From positions 868,001 through 932,000 of the forward strand of contig NZ_JAERQN010000001.1 of assembly GCF_016805305.1 (NCBI RefSeq): a stretch of 64,000 nt of DNA. Reading direction: 5' to 3'. Both the position numbers and the translations under genes were made by a program. Below, piece after piece: positions 27,291 through 34,852 of the stretch (position 1 is the first letter of the stretch; every line of letters starts with the position of its first letter). Origin of the DNA: Falsiroseomonas ponticola. GTDB taxonomy: Bacteria > Pseudomonadota > Alphaproteobacteria > Acetobacterales > Acetobacteraceae. Below the pieces are notes generated by a model. That model was not told the origin of the DNA. It ran no database searches and was given only the letters and a program-made list of their open reading frames with translations.

Positions 27291-29090
27291 TCATCCCCGC
27301 AGCGGCAGCACCAGGCGGCTGGCGCGATCGGCATCGAGGAAGACGGTGTTGGTCGCGATCCGCAGGCCGCGCGCCATGCCCTCCGCCTCCCCCGTATTCG
27401 GGTTCACGTCGAAGCGCGGGAAGTTGGAGGAGGAGACATCCAGCCGGATGCGATGCCCCGGCAGGAACAGATTGGCGATGGGCAGGGAGAGCCGGATGCG
27501 CCGCACCTGGCCGGGCTCCGCGAGCCGGGGGCGGGACGGGTCCTCGGCATAGCGCAGCCGCAGGATGGTGTCGCCAAGCAGCATCGCATAGCCGCGCGGA
27601 TAATCGGCGGAGGCGGGGTGCACATCGACCAGCTTGACGGTGATGTCGGTATCCGGCGCGTCGGTGGCGACGAACAACTCCGCCACCACCGGCCCCACCA
27701 CCTCCACCGCCTCGCGCAGCGGCGGCGTCTGGAAGACCAGCACGTCGGGGCGGGAGGCCAGCGGCAGGAAGGGCGGCGTGCAGCCATGGAAGCCCGGCCC
27801 CTCCACCTGGTCCTGGCTGCCCGGCAGCGCGAGGGGTTCGAGGGAGGAGAAGGCGCCGCCGATGGTCGGCACGGGATGGGCGGGGTCGAAGCGGAAGCGC
27901 GCGGGCTCCGCGCCGGCGGCCGGTGCCTCCCGCCGCAGCGCGCCATCGCCATGCAGGTGGAAGGCGGCCGGCACGGCATCCGGCAGCGGCCAGTCCGCGG
28001 CGGTGATCCAGCGCCCGCCATGATCCAGGTGCCCGCCCGGCGTGCGCCGCCCGCTGCCGCCGCCCATGACGAAGATGCGCACCGGCGGCTCCCCATCCCC
28101 GATCCCGCGCACGGCGTGGTCGAGGAAGCGCACGCGGTGCCGGTTCCAGTCGCCGGCCCAGGAATCGATCGGCGCCTCCACCCCGAAATCGACATCGCCG
28201 AAGACGCGCTGGCTGCGTTCCCCATGCGTCCAGGGGCCGAGGATCAGGCGCTGCTGCCCCCGCCCGGCGCGCTTCAGCCCGGCATAATTCGCCGTCACCG
28301 TGCCGGGATAGGGGTCGAACCAGGACGACATGTGCAGCACGGCGGCGCGGCTGTAGCGGTCGTGGAATCCCTCCGCCCACAGGCCGATGCGCTGCCAGGT
28401 CGCGTCGAAGGTGCCGGCGCGCCACTGGTCCAGCAGCACGCGTTCGTAATCGGGGTGGTGGCGCAGCGGCGAATGGCCGGCGCGCCAGGGCAGGCGGGTG
28501 AACCAGGCGGCCAGGTCCTCCGCCTCCAGCGCCGCGCGCAGCACCGGGTCGCGCGCCGCCTCCGGGGATCGCCGCGCCTCGTTGAAGGCCCAGCTCGCCT
28601 GCTTCAGCTCGAAGGCGCCGTTGTGGCGCACGGCGTTGCGCCAGGCATTGTCGAAGCCGCCGGAATCCAGCACCTGCGCCACCAGCCCCGGCGGGTCCAG
28701 GCAGCCCAGCGCGGCGGCGGAATGCGCGCCATAGGACATGCCGATGGTGGCGATGCGGCCATCGCACCAGGGCTGGGCGAGGATCCAGGCGCAGCTGTCG
28801 AAGCCGTCCTGGCCCTCGTTCAGGTATTTCTCGAAGATGCCTTCGGAGTCGCCGCGGCCGCGGCTGTCCTGCAGCAGCACGGCATAGCCCGCGCGGGTGA
28901 AATGCGCGGCGAGGCGCGGGCCATCCATCGGCACCGGGTCGGCGGCCGTCACCTCGATGCGCCGGGGCGCGTCGCGGCCATAGGGCGTGCGTTCCATGAC
29001 CACCGGGAAGGGCCCGCCGCCCTCCGGCCGGTAGAGCGTGGCGGCGAGGGTCACGCCGTCCCGCATCGGGACGCGCAGCGTCGTGCTCAT
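27291..29090 (-). CDS. CocE/NonD family hydrolase
   Basis: 599 aa. The alpha/beta hydrolase domain of the S15/CocE type has the nucleophile in TIGMSYGAHSAAALG and VLLQDSRGRGDSEG upstream. A C-terminal jelly-roll domain follows (residues 370-599; RRIRLSLPIANLFLPGHRIRL). Known members hydrolyse esters or amides such as cocaine or acylated antibiotics, and some are X-Pro peptidases. Its ATG lies at the end of a chain of two overlapping 9-codon mini-ORFs that link it to the receptor gene upstream. Confidence 0.88.
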   Translation of the reverse strand: MSTTLRVPMRDGVTLAATLYRPEGGGPFPVVMERTPYGRDAPRRIEVTAADPVPMDGPRLAAHFTRAGYAVLLQDSRGRGDSEGIFEKYLNEGQDGFDSCAWILAQPWCDGRIATIGMSYGAHSAAALGCLDPPGLVAQVLDSGGFDNAWRNAVRHNGAFELKQASWAFNEARRSPEAARDPVLRAALEAEDLAAWFTRLPWRAGHSPLRHHPDYERVLLDQWRAGTFDATWQRIGLWAEGFHDRYSRAAVLHMSSWFDPYPGTVTANYAGLKRAGRGQQRLILGPWTHGERSQRVFGDVDFGVEAPIDSWAGDWNRHRVRFLDHAVRGIGDGEPPVRIFVMGGGSGRRTPGGHLDHGGRWITAADWPLPDAVPAAFHLHGDGALRREAPAAGAEPARFRFDPAHPVPTIGGAFSSLEPLALPGSQDQVEGPGFHGCTPPFLPLASRPDVLVFQTPPLREAVEVVGPVVAELFVATDAPDTDITVKLVDVHPASADYPRGYAMLLGDTILRLRYAEDPSRPRLAEPGQVRRIRLSLPIANLFLPGHRIRLDVSSSNFPRFDVNPNTGEAEGMARGLRIATNTVFLDADRASRLVLPLRG

Positions 29091-29142
29091 CGGATGATGC
29101 TCCGTCGCGTGCTCATCGCAGGATGCTCAACGGCGTGCTCAC
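29087..29142 (-). other. two overlapping 9-codon mini-ORFs from a 26-bp tandem duplication of a start region
   Basis: On the minus strand the receptor stop overlaps GTG 29142 (frame MSTPLSILR, stop at 29113). That stop overlaps ATG 29116 (MSTRRSIIR, stop at 29087), which in turn overlaps ATG 29090 of the hydrolase (MSTTLRVP). Each unit repeats at 26 bp and begins TGAGCACG. The pattern suggests tandem duplication of the hydrolase start region, giving two stepping-stone reading frames for coupled translation. Confidence 0.7.
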
Positions 29143-30731
29143 CGCACGACGCGCGCGAAGCGGATGGAGGTCTCGTCCAGCATGTTGGCGGCATGCTCGA
29201 TATCGCCGCGCGACGCCCAGAAGGATTTCTGCCAGAGCAGCGGGATGATGCCCTGGTCCGCCATGGCGATGCGCGTGGCCTCCACCAGCAGGCGGTTGCG
29301 CTCCTCCTCGTCGAAGGTGGCCAGCGCCCGGGCCAGGGCGGCATCGAATTCGGCGTTGGAATAGCGGCCCCGGTTGGTGCCGCCCAGCCCGCGCGCCAGG
29401 TCCCGCGTGGCGAGCAGCCCGCGCAGCCCATCGGCGGAATGGGGCGAGGCGCTGTTGTAGGCGAAGAGGAAGGCGGAGAAGCGCTGGTCCGTCGCCTGGC
29501 CGATATAGACGTTGAACGGCATGGTGGTGACGCCGTTCACGCGGATGCCGCCGCGCGCCAGCATCTGGCCCAGCGCCTGCGCCATGGCCGCATCCTGCGG
29601 GAAGCGGTTGTTGGAGGAATGGATGGTCAGGCCGAAGCCGCTCGGCCAGCCCGCCTCCGCCAGCAGCGCCCGGGCACGGGGCAGGTCGAAGGGCATGGGC
29701 GCCAGGCCCGGATCGTAGCCGCCCTGGCCCACCGGCACGATCTGCCCGGCGGGCACGCCGCCGCCGGACAGCAGCGTGTTCACCAGCGCGTCGCGGTTGA
29801 TCATCATGGACAGGGCCTGGCGCACGCGCGGGTCGCGCAGCGGGTTGCGGGCCATGGGCCGCCCTTCGGCATCCGTCACGAAGGGGCTTTCGTCCCGCGC
29901 GCTGTCGAGGGCCATGTAGGCCATGCGCGGCGTGACGATGGAGGTGACGCGGATGCCGCGTTCGCGTTCCAGCCGCGCCACATCCCCGGGCGGGACGCCA
30001 TCGATGATGTCGACGCCGCCGGACAGCAGGGCGGAAAGCCGCGCCGCGGGGTTGGTGATGAAGCGCACCGTCACGCGCTCGAACTCGCTGGCGCCGCGCC
30101 AATGCCCGTCGAAGCGCGAAAGCCGCATCTGGTCGCCGGGCGTCCAGGACACGAAGCGCATCGGCCCGGTGCCGATCGCCGCCCGGCCGCTGTTGAAATC
30201 GGCGGTGCTCGCACCCTCCGCCGCGCGGCGGGAGGCGATGTAGACCTGCCCGATCTGTTCCAGCAGCAGCGGTGTCGGCACGGCGGAGGTGACGCGGATG
30301 GTCAGCGGATCGACGATCGTCATGGTCGCGATGTCGCCGACATTGCGCGCCCAGCTGGACGGGCTGTTCGGCACGTCCTTCGCGCGGGTCAGGGAGAAGA
30401 CGACATCCTCCGCCGTGAAGGCCGATCCGTCATGGAAGCGCACGCCCTCGCGCAGCCGGATCTCCCAGGTCAGCGGATCGAGCACGCGCCAGGAGGCGGC
30501 GAGCGAGGGGCCGATCGCCTGGTTGACGTCGAAGTTCAGCAGGCTGTCGTAGATGTTGCGCATCGTCGATGCGTCATTGCCCGCATTGTTGAAATGCGGG
30601 TCGATGGCGGCGTGTTCCGCGACGCGGCCCATGGTGATGTCGCGCGCCGCCGCCGGGGTGGCGGCCAGGGCGGCGAGGGCGGCGGCCGCGGCGAAACGGG
30701 CCGCGGTTCCGCGGCGCTTCGGCGATGACAT
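29139..30731 (-). CDS. ABC transporter solute-binding protein, family 5 (peptide/nickel type)
   Basis: 530 aa from ATG 30731, with GGGAGG upstream. Signal peptide about 1-29 (AAAAALAALAATPAAA). Family 5 features: WEIRLREGVRFHDGSAFTAEDVVFSL near residue 90, then DPRVRQALSMMINRDAL near residue 265. Such receptors bind di- or oligopeptides, opines or metals in the periplasm for an ABC importer. No permease or ATPase genes are present. The gene is coupled to a hydrolase, suggesting uptake and cleavage of the same substrate. Confidence 0.9.
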   Translation of the reverse strand: MSSPKRRGTAARFAAAAALAALAATPAAARDITMGRVAEHAAIDPHFNNAGNDASTMRNIYDSLLNFDVNQAIGPSLAASWRVLDPLTWEIRLREGVRFHDGSAFTAEDVVFSLTRAKDVPNSPSSWARNVGDIATMTIVDPLTIRVTSAVPTPLLLEQIGQVYIASRRAAEGASTADFNSGRAAIGTGPMRFVSWTPGDQMRLSRFDGHWRGASEFERVTVRFITNPAARLSALLSGGVDIIDGVPPGDVARLERERGIRVTSIVTPRMAYMALDSARDESPFVTDAEGRPMARNPLRDPRVRQALSMMINRDALVNTLLSGGGVPAGQIVPVGQGGYDPGLAPMPFDLPRARALLAEAGWPSGFGLTIHSSNNRFPQDAAMAQALGQMLARGGIRVNGVTTMPFNVYIGQATDQRFSAFLFAYNSASPHSADGLRGLLATRDLARGLGGTNRGRYSNAEFDAALARALATFDEEERNRLLVEATRIAMADQGIIPLLWQKSFWASRGDIEHAANMLDETSIRFARVVR

Positions 30732-30905
30732 TCTGGAGCCTCCCGTGTTCGGCGTTGGCGAGGCTCGACCCATGCCCGCCGGCACCTCGCGGCCCCGCGA
30801 TTGCGGCGATTACGCGCGTGCCGCCGGATGGCGTCAACCGCCGCGCGGGGGGCGGCGCGAAGCGGGCGGCCGCCTTCCTGGCGACCGCGCTGCCGGGGCA
30901 GCCCC

Positions 30906-31050
30906 GCGGCATCCTGCCGCGGAAGGACATGGCGGCATCCTGCCGCGCGCCGGTAGGGCGGCATCCTGCCGCGCATCAGTCGGGCGGCATCCTGCCGCGC
31001 ATCAGTAGGGCGGCATCCTGCCGCGCATCGGTAGGGCGGCATCCTGCCGC
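30906..31050. repeat. array of six 26-bp palindromic repeats
   Basis: The 15-mer GCGGCATCCTGCCGC occurs at 30906, 30932, 30958, 30984, 31010 and 31036, exactly 26 bp apart. Each is a 6-bp stem with a TCC loop, separated by 11-bp spacers resembling GCATCAGTAGG. The array occupies much of the 363-bp gap between the receptor start (30731) and the flgE stop (31095). I see no gene in this gap. The spacers are too short and too alike for CRISPR. Confidence 0.9.
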
Positions 31051-31094
31051 GGGGCCTGGGCGGCGATCCTCGCCACCCCCGGATGCAGGCGCCG

Positions 31095-32402
31095 TCAGCG
31101 CTTCAGGTTGACGGTCTCCTGCAGCAGCTCATCCGCCGTCGTCACCAGCTTGGTGTTGGCGGAATAGGCGCGCTGGGCGACGATCAGCTTCGAGAATTCG
31201 GCGGCGATATCGACATTCGCCCCCTCCACCGCGCCGGCCTGCAGCGTGCCGGTGCCATTGGCGCCGATGGCGGAAACCTGCTGGCGGCCGGCTTCCTGCG
31301 TCAGCGCGAAGGCCTGGCCATCCAGCCGTTCCAGCGCATCCGGATCGGCGAAGCTCACCACCGGCACCTGCGCCACGGTGCGGCTTTCGCCATTGTCGTA
31401 GTTCACCACCACCTTGCCATCGGCCTGGGTGGCGACGGAGGCGAAGGCGCCGGCCGGCCCGCCATCGCGGGAGACGCCGCGCAGCTCATAGGCCGCGCCG
31501 CCATACTGCGTGACCCCGGCGGTGGAGCCGAAGCGGCCGAGGTCGATGCCGATGGTCTGGTCGGCGCCGCCGAAGCTGCCGGTGACGTTCAGCAGCGCAT
31601 TGCCGGGGTTCGCGGGATCGAAGCGGCCGACGGTGTTGCCGGCGGCGTCCAGCACCTCCCCGATCGTGCCGGCGGGGGCGCCGTTGGTGCCGAAATTCAC
31701 GGTGAAGGTGCCGAGTTCCGTCGCCGCGCCGCCGCCGGTCGCCGGGCGCGTCACCGCCAGCGTCCAGCTGTTGTCCCCCGCGCCGCGCGTCCAGCCGAGG
31801 TCGAGGGGATGCAGGTTGCCGAGCTGGTCATAGACCTGCGCCTGGGTCGAACCCGTGGTGCCGGCCGCCGCGCCGGCGGGCAGGTTGGCCGACAGGGTCA
31901 CGGCCTCGGTCGGCGCGGGCGGCAGGCTGGCGCGATCGATGCGGATGGGGGACAGGCGCGTCGCATCCGGGGTGCCGGTGGCGGGGTTCACCGACCAGCC
32001 CTGCAGCACGTCGCCGCTGCCGTTCTGCAGGTAGCCTTCGCTGTTCAGGCGGAAATCGCCGGCGCGGGTGAACATGGCGCGGCTGTCGAAGCTGGTCTCC
32101 CCCGCCGCGCTGGCGACCGGGCGCGCCACGCTGAAGAAGCCGCGCCCGCTGATCGCCAGGGCCAGCGGGTTGTCCACCTGGCTGATCGTGCCCTGCACGT
32201 CGTTGGTGGCGTCCGTGTTCGCCACCACGCCGCCGGTGAAGCGGCTGGTGCCGGCATTGACCACCATGTCCTCGAAGCTGGTGTCGAGGCGCTTGTACCC
32301 CGTGGTCTGGCTGTTCGCGACGTTGTCCGAGATGTTCGCGATGGCCCGGCCCTGGGCATTCATGCCGGAGACGGCGGTGGCGAGGGAGTTGAAGAGGGAC
32401 AT
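31095..32402 (-). CDS. flgE: flagellar hook protein FlgE
   Basis: 435 aa from ATG 32402. The N-terminal rod/hook motif SLFNSLATAVSGMNAQ and NISDNVANSQTTGYKR, the D1 motif NPLALAISGRGFFSV and the C-terminal SKLIVAQRAYSANTKLVTTADELLQETVNLKR-type helix (split by a conserved Ala-Tyr) are those of FlgE. It polymerises outside the cell as the flexible hook, exported by the type III apparatus. It lies alone on the minus strand under a near-perfect sigma-54 promoter and is divergent from fliK-flgD. Confidence 0.96.
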   Translation of the reverse strand: MSLFNSLATAVSGMNAQGRAIANISDNVANSQTTGYKRLDTSFEDMVVNAGTSRFTGGVVANTDATNDVQGTISQVDNPLALAISGRGFFSVARPVASAAGETSFDSRAMFTRAGDFRLNSEGYLQNGSGDVLQGWSVNPATGTPDATRLSPIRIDRASLPPAPTEAVTLSANLPAGAAAGTTGSTQAQVYDQLGNLHPLDLGWTRGAGDNSWTLAVTRPATGGGAATELGTFTVNFGTNGAPAGTIGEVLDAAGNTVGRFDPANPGNALLNVTGSFGGADQTIGIDLGRFGSTAGVTQYGGAAYELRGVSRDGGPAGAFASVATQADGKVVVNYDNGESRTVAQVPVVSFADPDALERLDGQAFALTQEAGRQQVSAIGANGTGTLQAGAVEGANVDIAAEFSKLIVAQRAYSANTKLVTTADELLQETVNLKR

Positions 32403-32485
32403 GCGGCTGGCCTTGGTTCCTGTGGGTTCGCCCGAACGCTGATCGCCGCCGGGGGAAGCCCCTGGGGTGGCGTGCCAGGCACAGG

Positions 32486-32500
32486 GCAAGGGCCGTGCCA
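32486..32500 (-). promoter_or_regulatory. sigma-54 promoter for flgE
   Basis: On the minus strand TGGCACGGCCCTTGC matches the -24/-12 consensus (TGGCACG-N4-TTGC) at every fixed position. Transcription would start near 32475, giving a leader of about 70 nt to the flgE start. The region 32403-32711 contains no gene. Confidence 0.85.
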
Positions 32501-32654
32501 GGAGACGAGGCAAGGTTTAAGGCCGGGTTGACGCGGGCAGGCCGCGTTGACCGCCCGGCAATAGATGCCGGGCCGGCATCCCTGGCCGGGCCGGAACCGT
32601 CCGCCGCGCGGGTTGGCGCGCGGGCAAATCCTTGGCGGGGCGTGAACGGGCGGC

Positions 32655-32669
32655 TGGCCCGTTCATTGC
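32655..32669 (+). promoter_or_regulatory. sigma-54 promoter for fliK-flgD
   Basis: TGGCCCGTTCATTGC differs from the -24/-12 consensus at one fixed base (A to C in the -24 box) and keeps the essential GG and GC. The expected transcription start is near 32681, about 31 nt before the fliK start. Confidence 0.75.
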
Positions 32670-32711
32670 TGTTCACAGCTTCGGCACCTTTGCCAGGGAT
32701 CACCCCCCATC

Positions 32712-33884
32712 ATGCTGTCCCCTGCCCCGACCCCGGGAGCGCCCCCGGCCGCGCCCGACGCCCCCCGCGCCTCGCGCCGCCCCGCCGCCGGCGGCTTCGA
32801 TGCCGCGCTGCGCCAGGCGGAGGCGCCGGAGCCGGAGGCGCGCGCGGATCGCGGCCCCGCCGCCCCGCCCGGGGATGGCCAAGCCGCGCCGGCGGAGCCT
32901 GGCCGCCCCGGTGACGCCGAGGCCGCTCCCCCGGCCGCGCCGCAGCGCGAGGCGGCGCGGGAGGAGATCGCCGAGGCGATGCCTGGCGCGGTACCGGCCG
33001 AGGCCGCGCCCGCCGCGGCGCCGGACCCCCAGCCGGCCCTGCCCATGCCCGGCGATGCCGCCATGGCCCTCGCCCTGGCCGGCACCCCGCTGGCCACGCC
33101 CCCGGCCGACAAGGCCCCCCTCGGCGCGAGCGGCCCGCCTTCCGCCCCGCCGGATGCCGGGCCGGGCGGCCCGGCCGGCACCGCCACGCCCGCCGCCCTC
33201 GCCGCCGGCGCAGTGCCGGGGGAGGACACCCAGGCAGGCCAGGCCGCGTCCGGGGACGCCGCGGAGGCCCCGGCGGACAAGGCCGCAGCGCCCCCGCTGC
33301 CCGAGGCAGCACCGGGCGCCCCGCCGCCGGGCGATGGCACGGCGCCACCCGTGCCCGCCGCCGGCCCGCACCAGGCGCTGGCCGCCGCACCCCCGCCCGA
33401 AGCGCCGCCGCCCGCCCGCGCCTATGCCCCCGCCATGGCCGTGCCGGCGCAGCAGGTGGCCCCCGTGGTCGTCGCGCAGATCGCCCGCGGCGGCGATGCC
33501 TCCCGCCTCATCGTCCAGCTGCGCCCCGCCGAGCTCGGCGGCGTGGAGGTGGCGGTGGAAGCCCGCCGGGAGGGCGGCACGCAGGTGCGCATCACCGTGG
33601 AGCGGCCGGAGACGCTGATGCTGCTGCACCGCGATCGCGGCGCCATCGAACAGGCGCTGCAGGCCGCGGGGATCGAGGCGAGGCCGGAGACGCTCAGCCT
33701 CGGCCTCGGCGAGCCCGGTGGCGATCCCGGCCGCGATTCAGGCCGCGACCCTGGCCGCGATCCAGGCGGCGGTGCCGGCGGGCATGGCCGCGGCCAGCCC
33801 CGCGAAGGCCGCGCCGCCGCCACCGCCATTGCCATGCCCCCCGCGCGTCTGGTCGCGCGCGGGCTGCTCGACCTTGCTCTCTGA
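32712..33884 (+). CDS. fliK: flagellar hook-length control protein FliK
   Basis: 390 aa. The first 230 residues are a low-complexity Ala/Pro-rich ruler region. The conserved C-terminal Flg_hook domain (about 255-340) has RLIVQLRPAELGGVEVAVE and VERPETLMLLHRDRGAIEQ. FliK measures hook length and switches export specificity via FlhB, which is also in this window. The tail after residue 340 (Gly/Asp/Arg repeats) is unusual low-complexity. Transcribed with flgD. Confidence 0.88.
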   Translation: MLSPAPTPGAPPAAPDAPRASRRPAAGGFDAALRQAEAPEPEARADRGPAAPPGDGQAAPAEPGRPGDAEAAPPAAPQREAAREEIAEAMPGAVPAEAAPAAAPDPQPALPMPGDAAMALALAGTPLATPPADKAPLGASGPPSAPPDAGPGGPAGTATPAALAAGAVPGEDTQAGQAASGDAAEAPADKAAAPPLPEAAPGAPPPGDGTAPPVPAAGPHQALAAAPPPEAPPPARAYAPAMAVPAQQVAPVVVAQIARGGDASRLIVQLRPAELGGVEVAVEARREGGTQVRITVERPETLMLLHRDRGAIEQALQAAGIEARPETLSLGLGEPGGDPGRDSGRDPGRDPGGGAGGHGRGQPREGRAAATAIAMPPARLVARGLLDLAL

Positions 33885-33897
33885 AGGGAGGATCCCG

Positions 33898-34617
33898 ATG
33901 ACCGCCGCCACCACCGCGACCAATGCCGCCGCCGCCACCGCGACGCGCGCCACCACCCCCACCAGCGCCGCCAGCGCCAATGCGGCCACCAGCTCCGCCG
34001 CCGCCAATGCCGCGCGGTCGCTCGGCGGGGACATGACCACCTTCCTGAAGCTGCTGACGACGCAGCTGCGCCACCAGGACCCGACCCAGCCCATGGATCC
34101 CAACCAGCTGACCCAGCAGCTCGCGCAATTCGCGGGGGTGGAACAGCAGATCGCGACCAACCAGCACATGGAAGCGCTGCTCGGCCTGCAGCGCACCTCC
34201 GCCCTGGTGGCGGCGACGCCGATGATGGGCCGGGACGTCGAAGTGGCGGCCGACCACCTGCAGCTCTCCAACGGCACGGCGCAGGAAGTGCGGCTGCCCG
34301 CCGCCGCCGGCAACGTCACCCGCGCCCGCGTGGCGCTGACCGACAGCACCGGCGCGGTGATCCGCGACGCCATCGTGCCGCTGGGCCGCGCCGCGACGGG
34401 CTGGAGCTGGGACGGCCGGACCAGCCAGGGCCGCCCCCTGGCCGATGGGCGCTACGGCCTGACCGTGACGGGGGTGGACGCCACCGGCGGCACCACCGGG
34501 CCGCTGGCCGCCGTGGTGGCCGGCACCGTCACCGGCATCTCGCAGGACCGGGATGGCGTGCAGCTCGCCCTCGGCGCGCTGACGACCGGCTTCGATACCT
34601 TGCGCCGCGTGAAGTGA
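33898..34617 (+). CDS. flgD: hook cap / hook assembly protein FlgD
   Basis: 239 aa from ATG 33898 after AAGGGAGG. An Ala/Thr-rich leader (1-43) precedes the FlgD core FLKLLTTQLRHQDPTQPMD and QLAQFAGVEQQIATNQ (48-85). The C-terminal part has the FlgD Ig-like and Tudor-like domains, including GWSWDGRTSQGRPLADGRY. It caps the growing hook so FlgE can be added. Confidence 0.94.
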   Translation: MTAATTATNAAAATATRATTPTSAASANAATSSAAANAARSLGGDMTTFLKLLTTQLRHQDPTQPMDPNQLTQQLAQFAGVEQQIATNQHMEALLGLQRTSALVAATPMMGRDVEVAADHLQLSNGTAQEVRLPAAAGNVTRARVALTDSTGAVIRDAIVPLGRAATGWSWDGRTSQGRPLADGRYGLTVTGVDATGGTTGPLAAVVAGTVTGISQDRDGVQLALGALTTGFDTLRRVK

Positions 34618-34743
34618 CGGCACGCGCGGCGGCGCGGCACCCGGCAGGGAATGCCGGTGCCACGCCGCCGGAATCAAGGACTTGCAGGGCGCTGCTACGC
34701 CTTGAAATGACTCGATAATCGATGCCACCGGAACGGGCCGCGG

Positions 34744-34758
34744 TTAACAGGAGGTAAA
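34744..34758 (+). promoter_or_regulatory. CtrA-like box upstream of fliF
   Basis: TTAA-N7-TAAA, one base from the Caulobacter CtrA full-site consensus TTAA-N7-TTAA, about 95 bp before fliF. TTAA is rare in this GC-rich window. In Caulobacter, CtrA activates early flagellar genes including fliF. No good sigma-54 motif was seen in the 232-bp flgD-fliF gap. Confidence 0.4.
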
Positions 34759-34852
34759 GGCACCCGGCAGAAGATGCCCACCGCGCGGCAGGACGCCGCC
34801 CGGGAGATCGCATGGTGCGCAAGCTGGCAACGGGCATGAAGGCGGGGCGGTG

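Noticed and set aside
27453..30728. A 1091-codon plus-strand frame opposite the CocE hydrolase and receptor genes
   Set aside because: Antisense shadow; both minus-strand genes have clear family motifs, signal peptide and start sites.
30536..31042. Minus-strand ORF running through the 26-bp array
   Set aside because: The 26-bp period is not a multiple of three, so the translation shifts frame at each repeat; it has no family-like features.
30906..31050. CRISPR array
   Set aside because: The spacers are only 11 bp and nearly identical, the repeats are 15-bp hairpins, and no cas genes are nearby.
34618..34852. Sigma-54 promoter upstream of fliF, or a small gene in the gap
   Set aside because: No GG-N10-GC motif with acceptable flanks, and only a 21-codon frame without coding character was found; the CtrA-like box is the better candidate.
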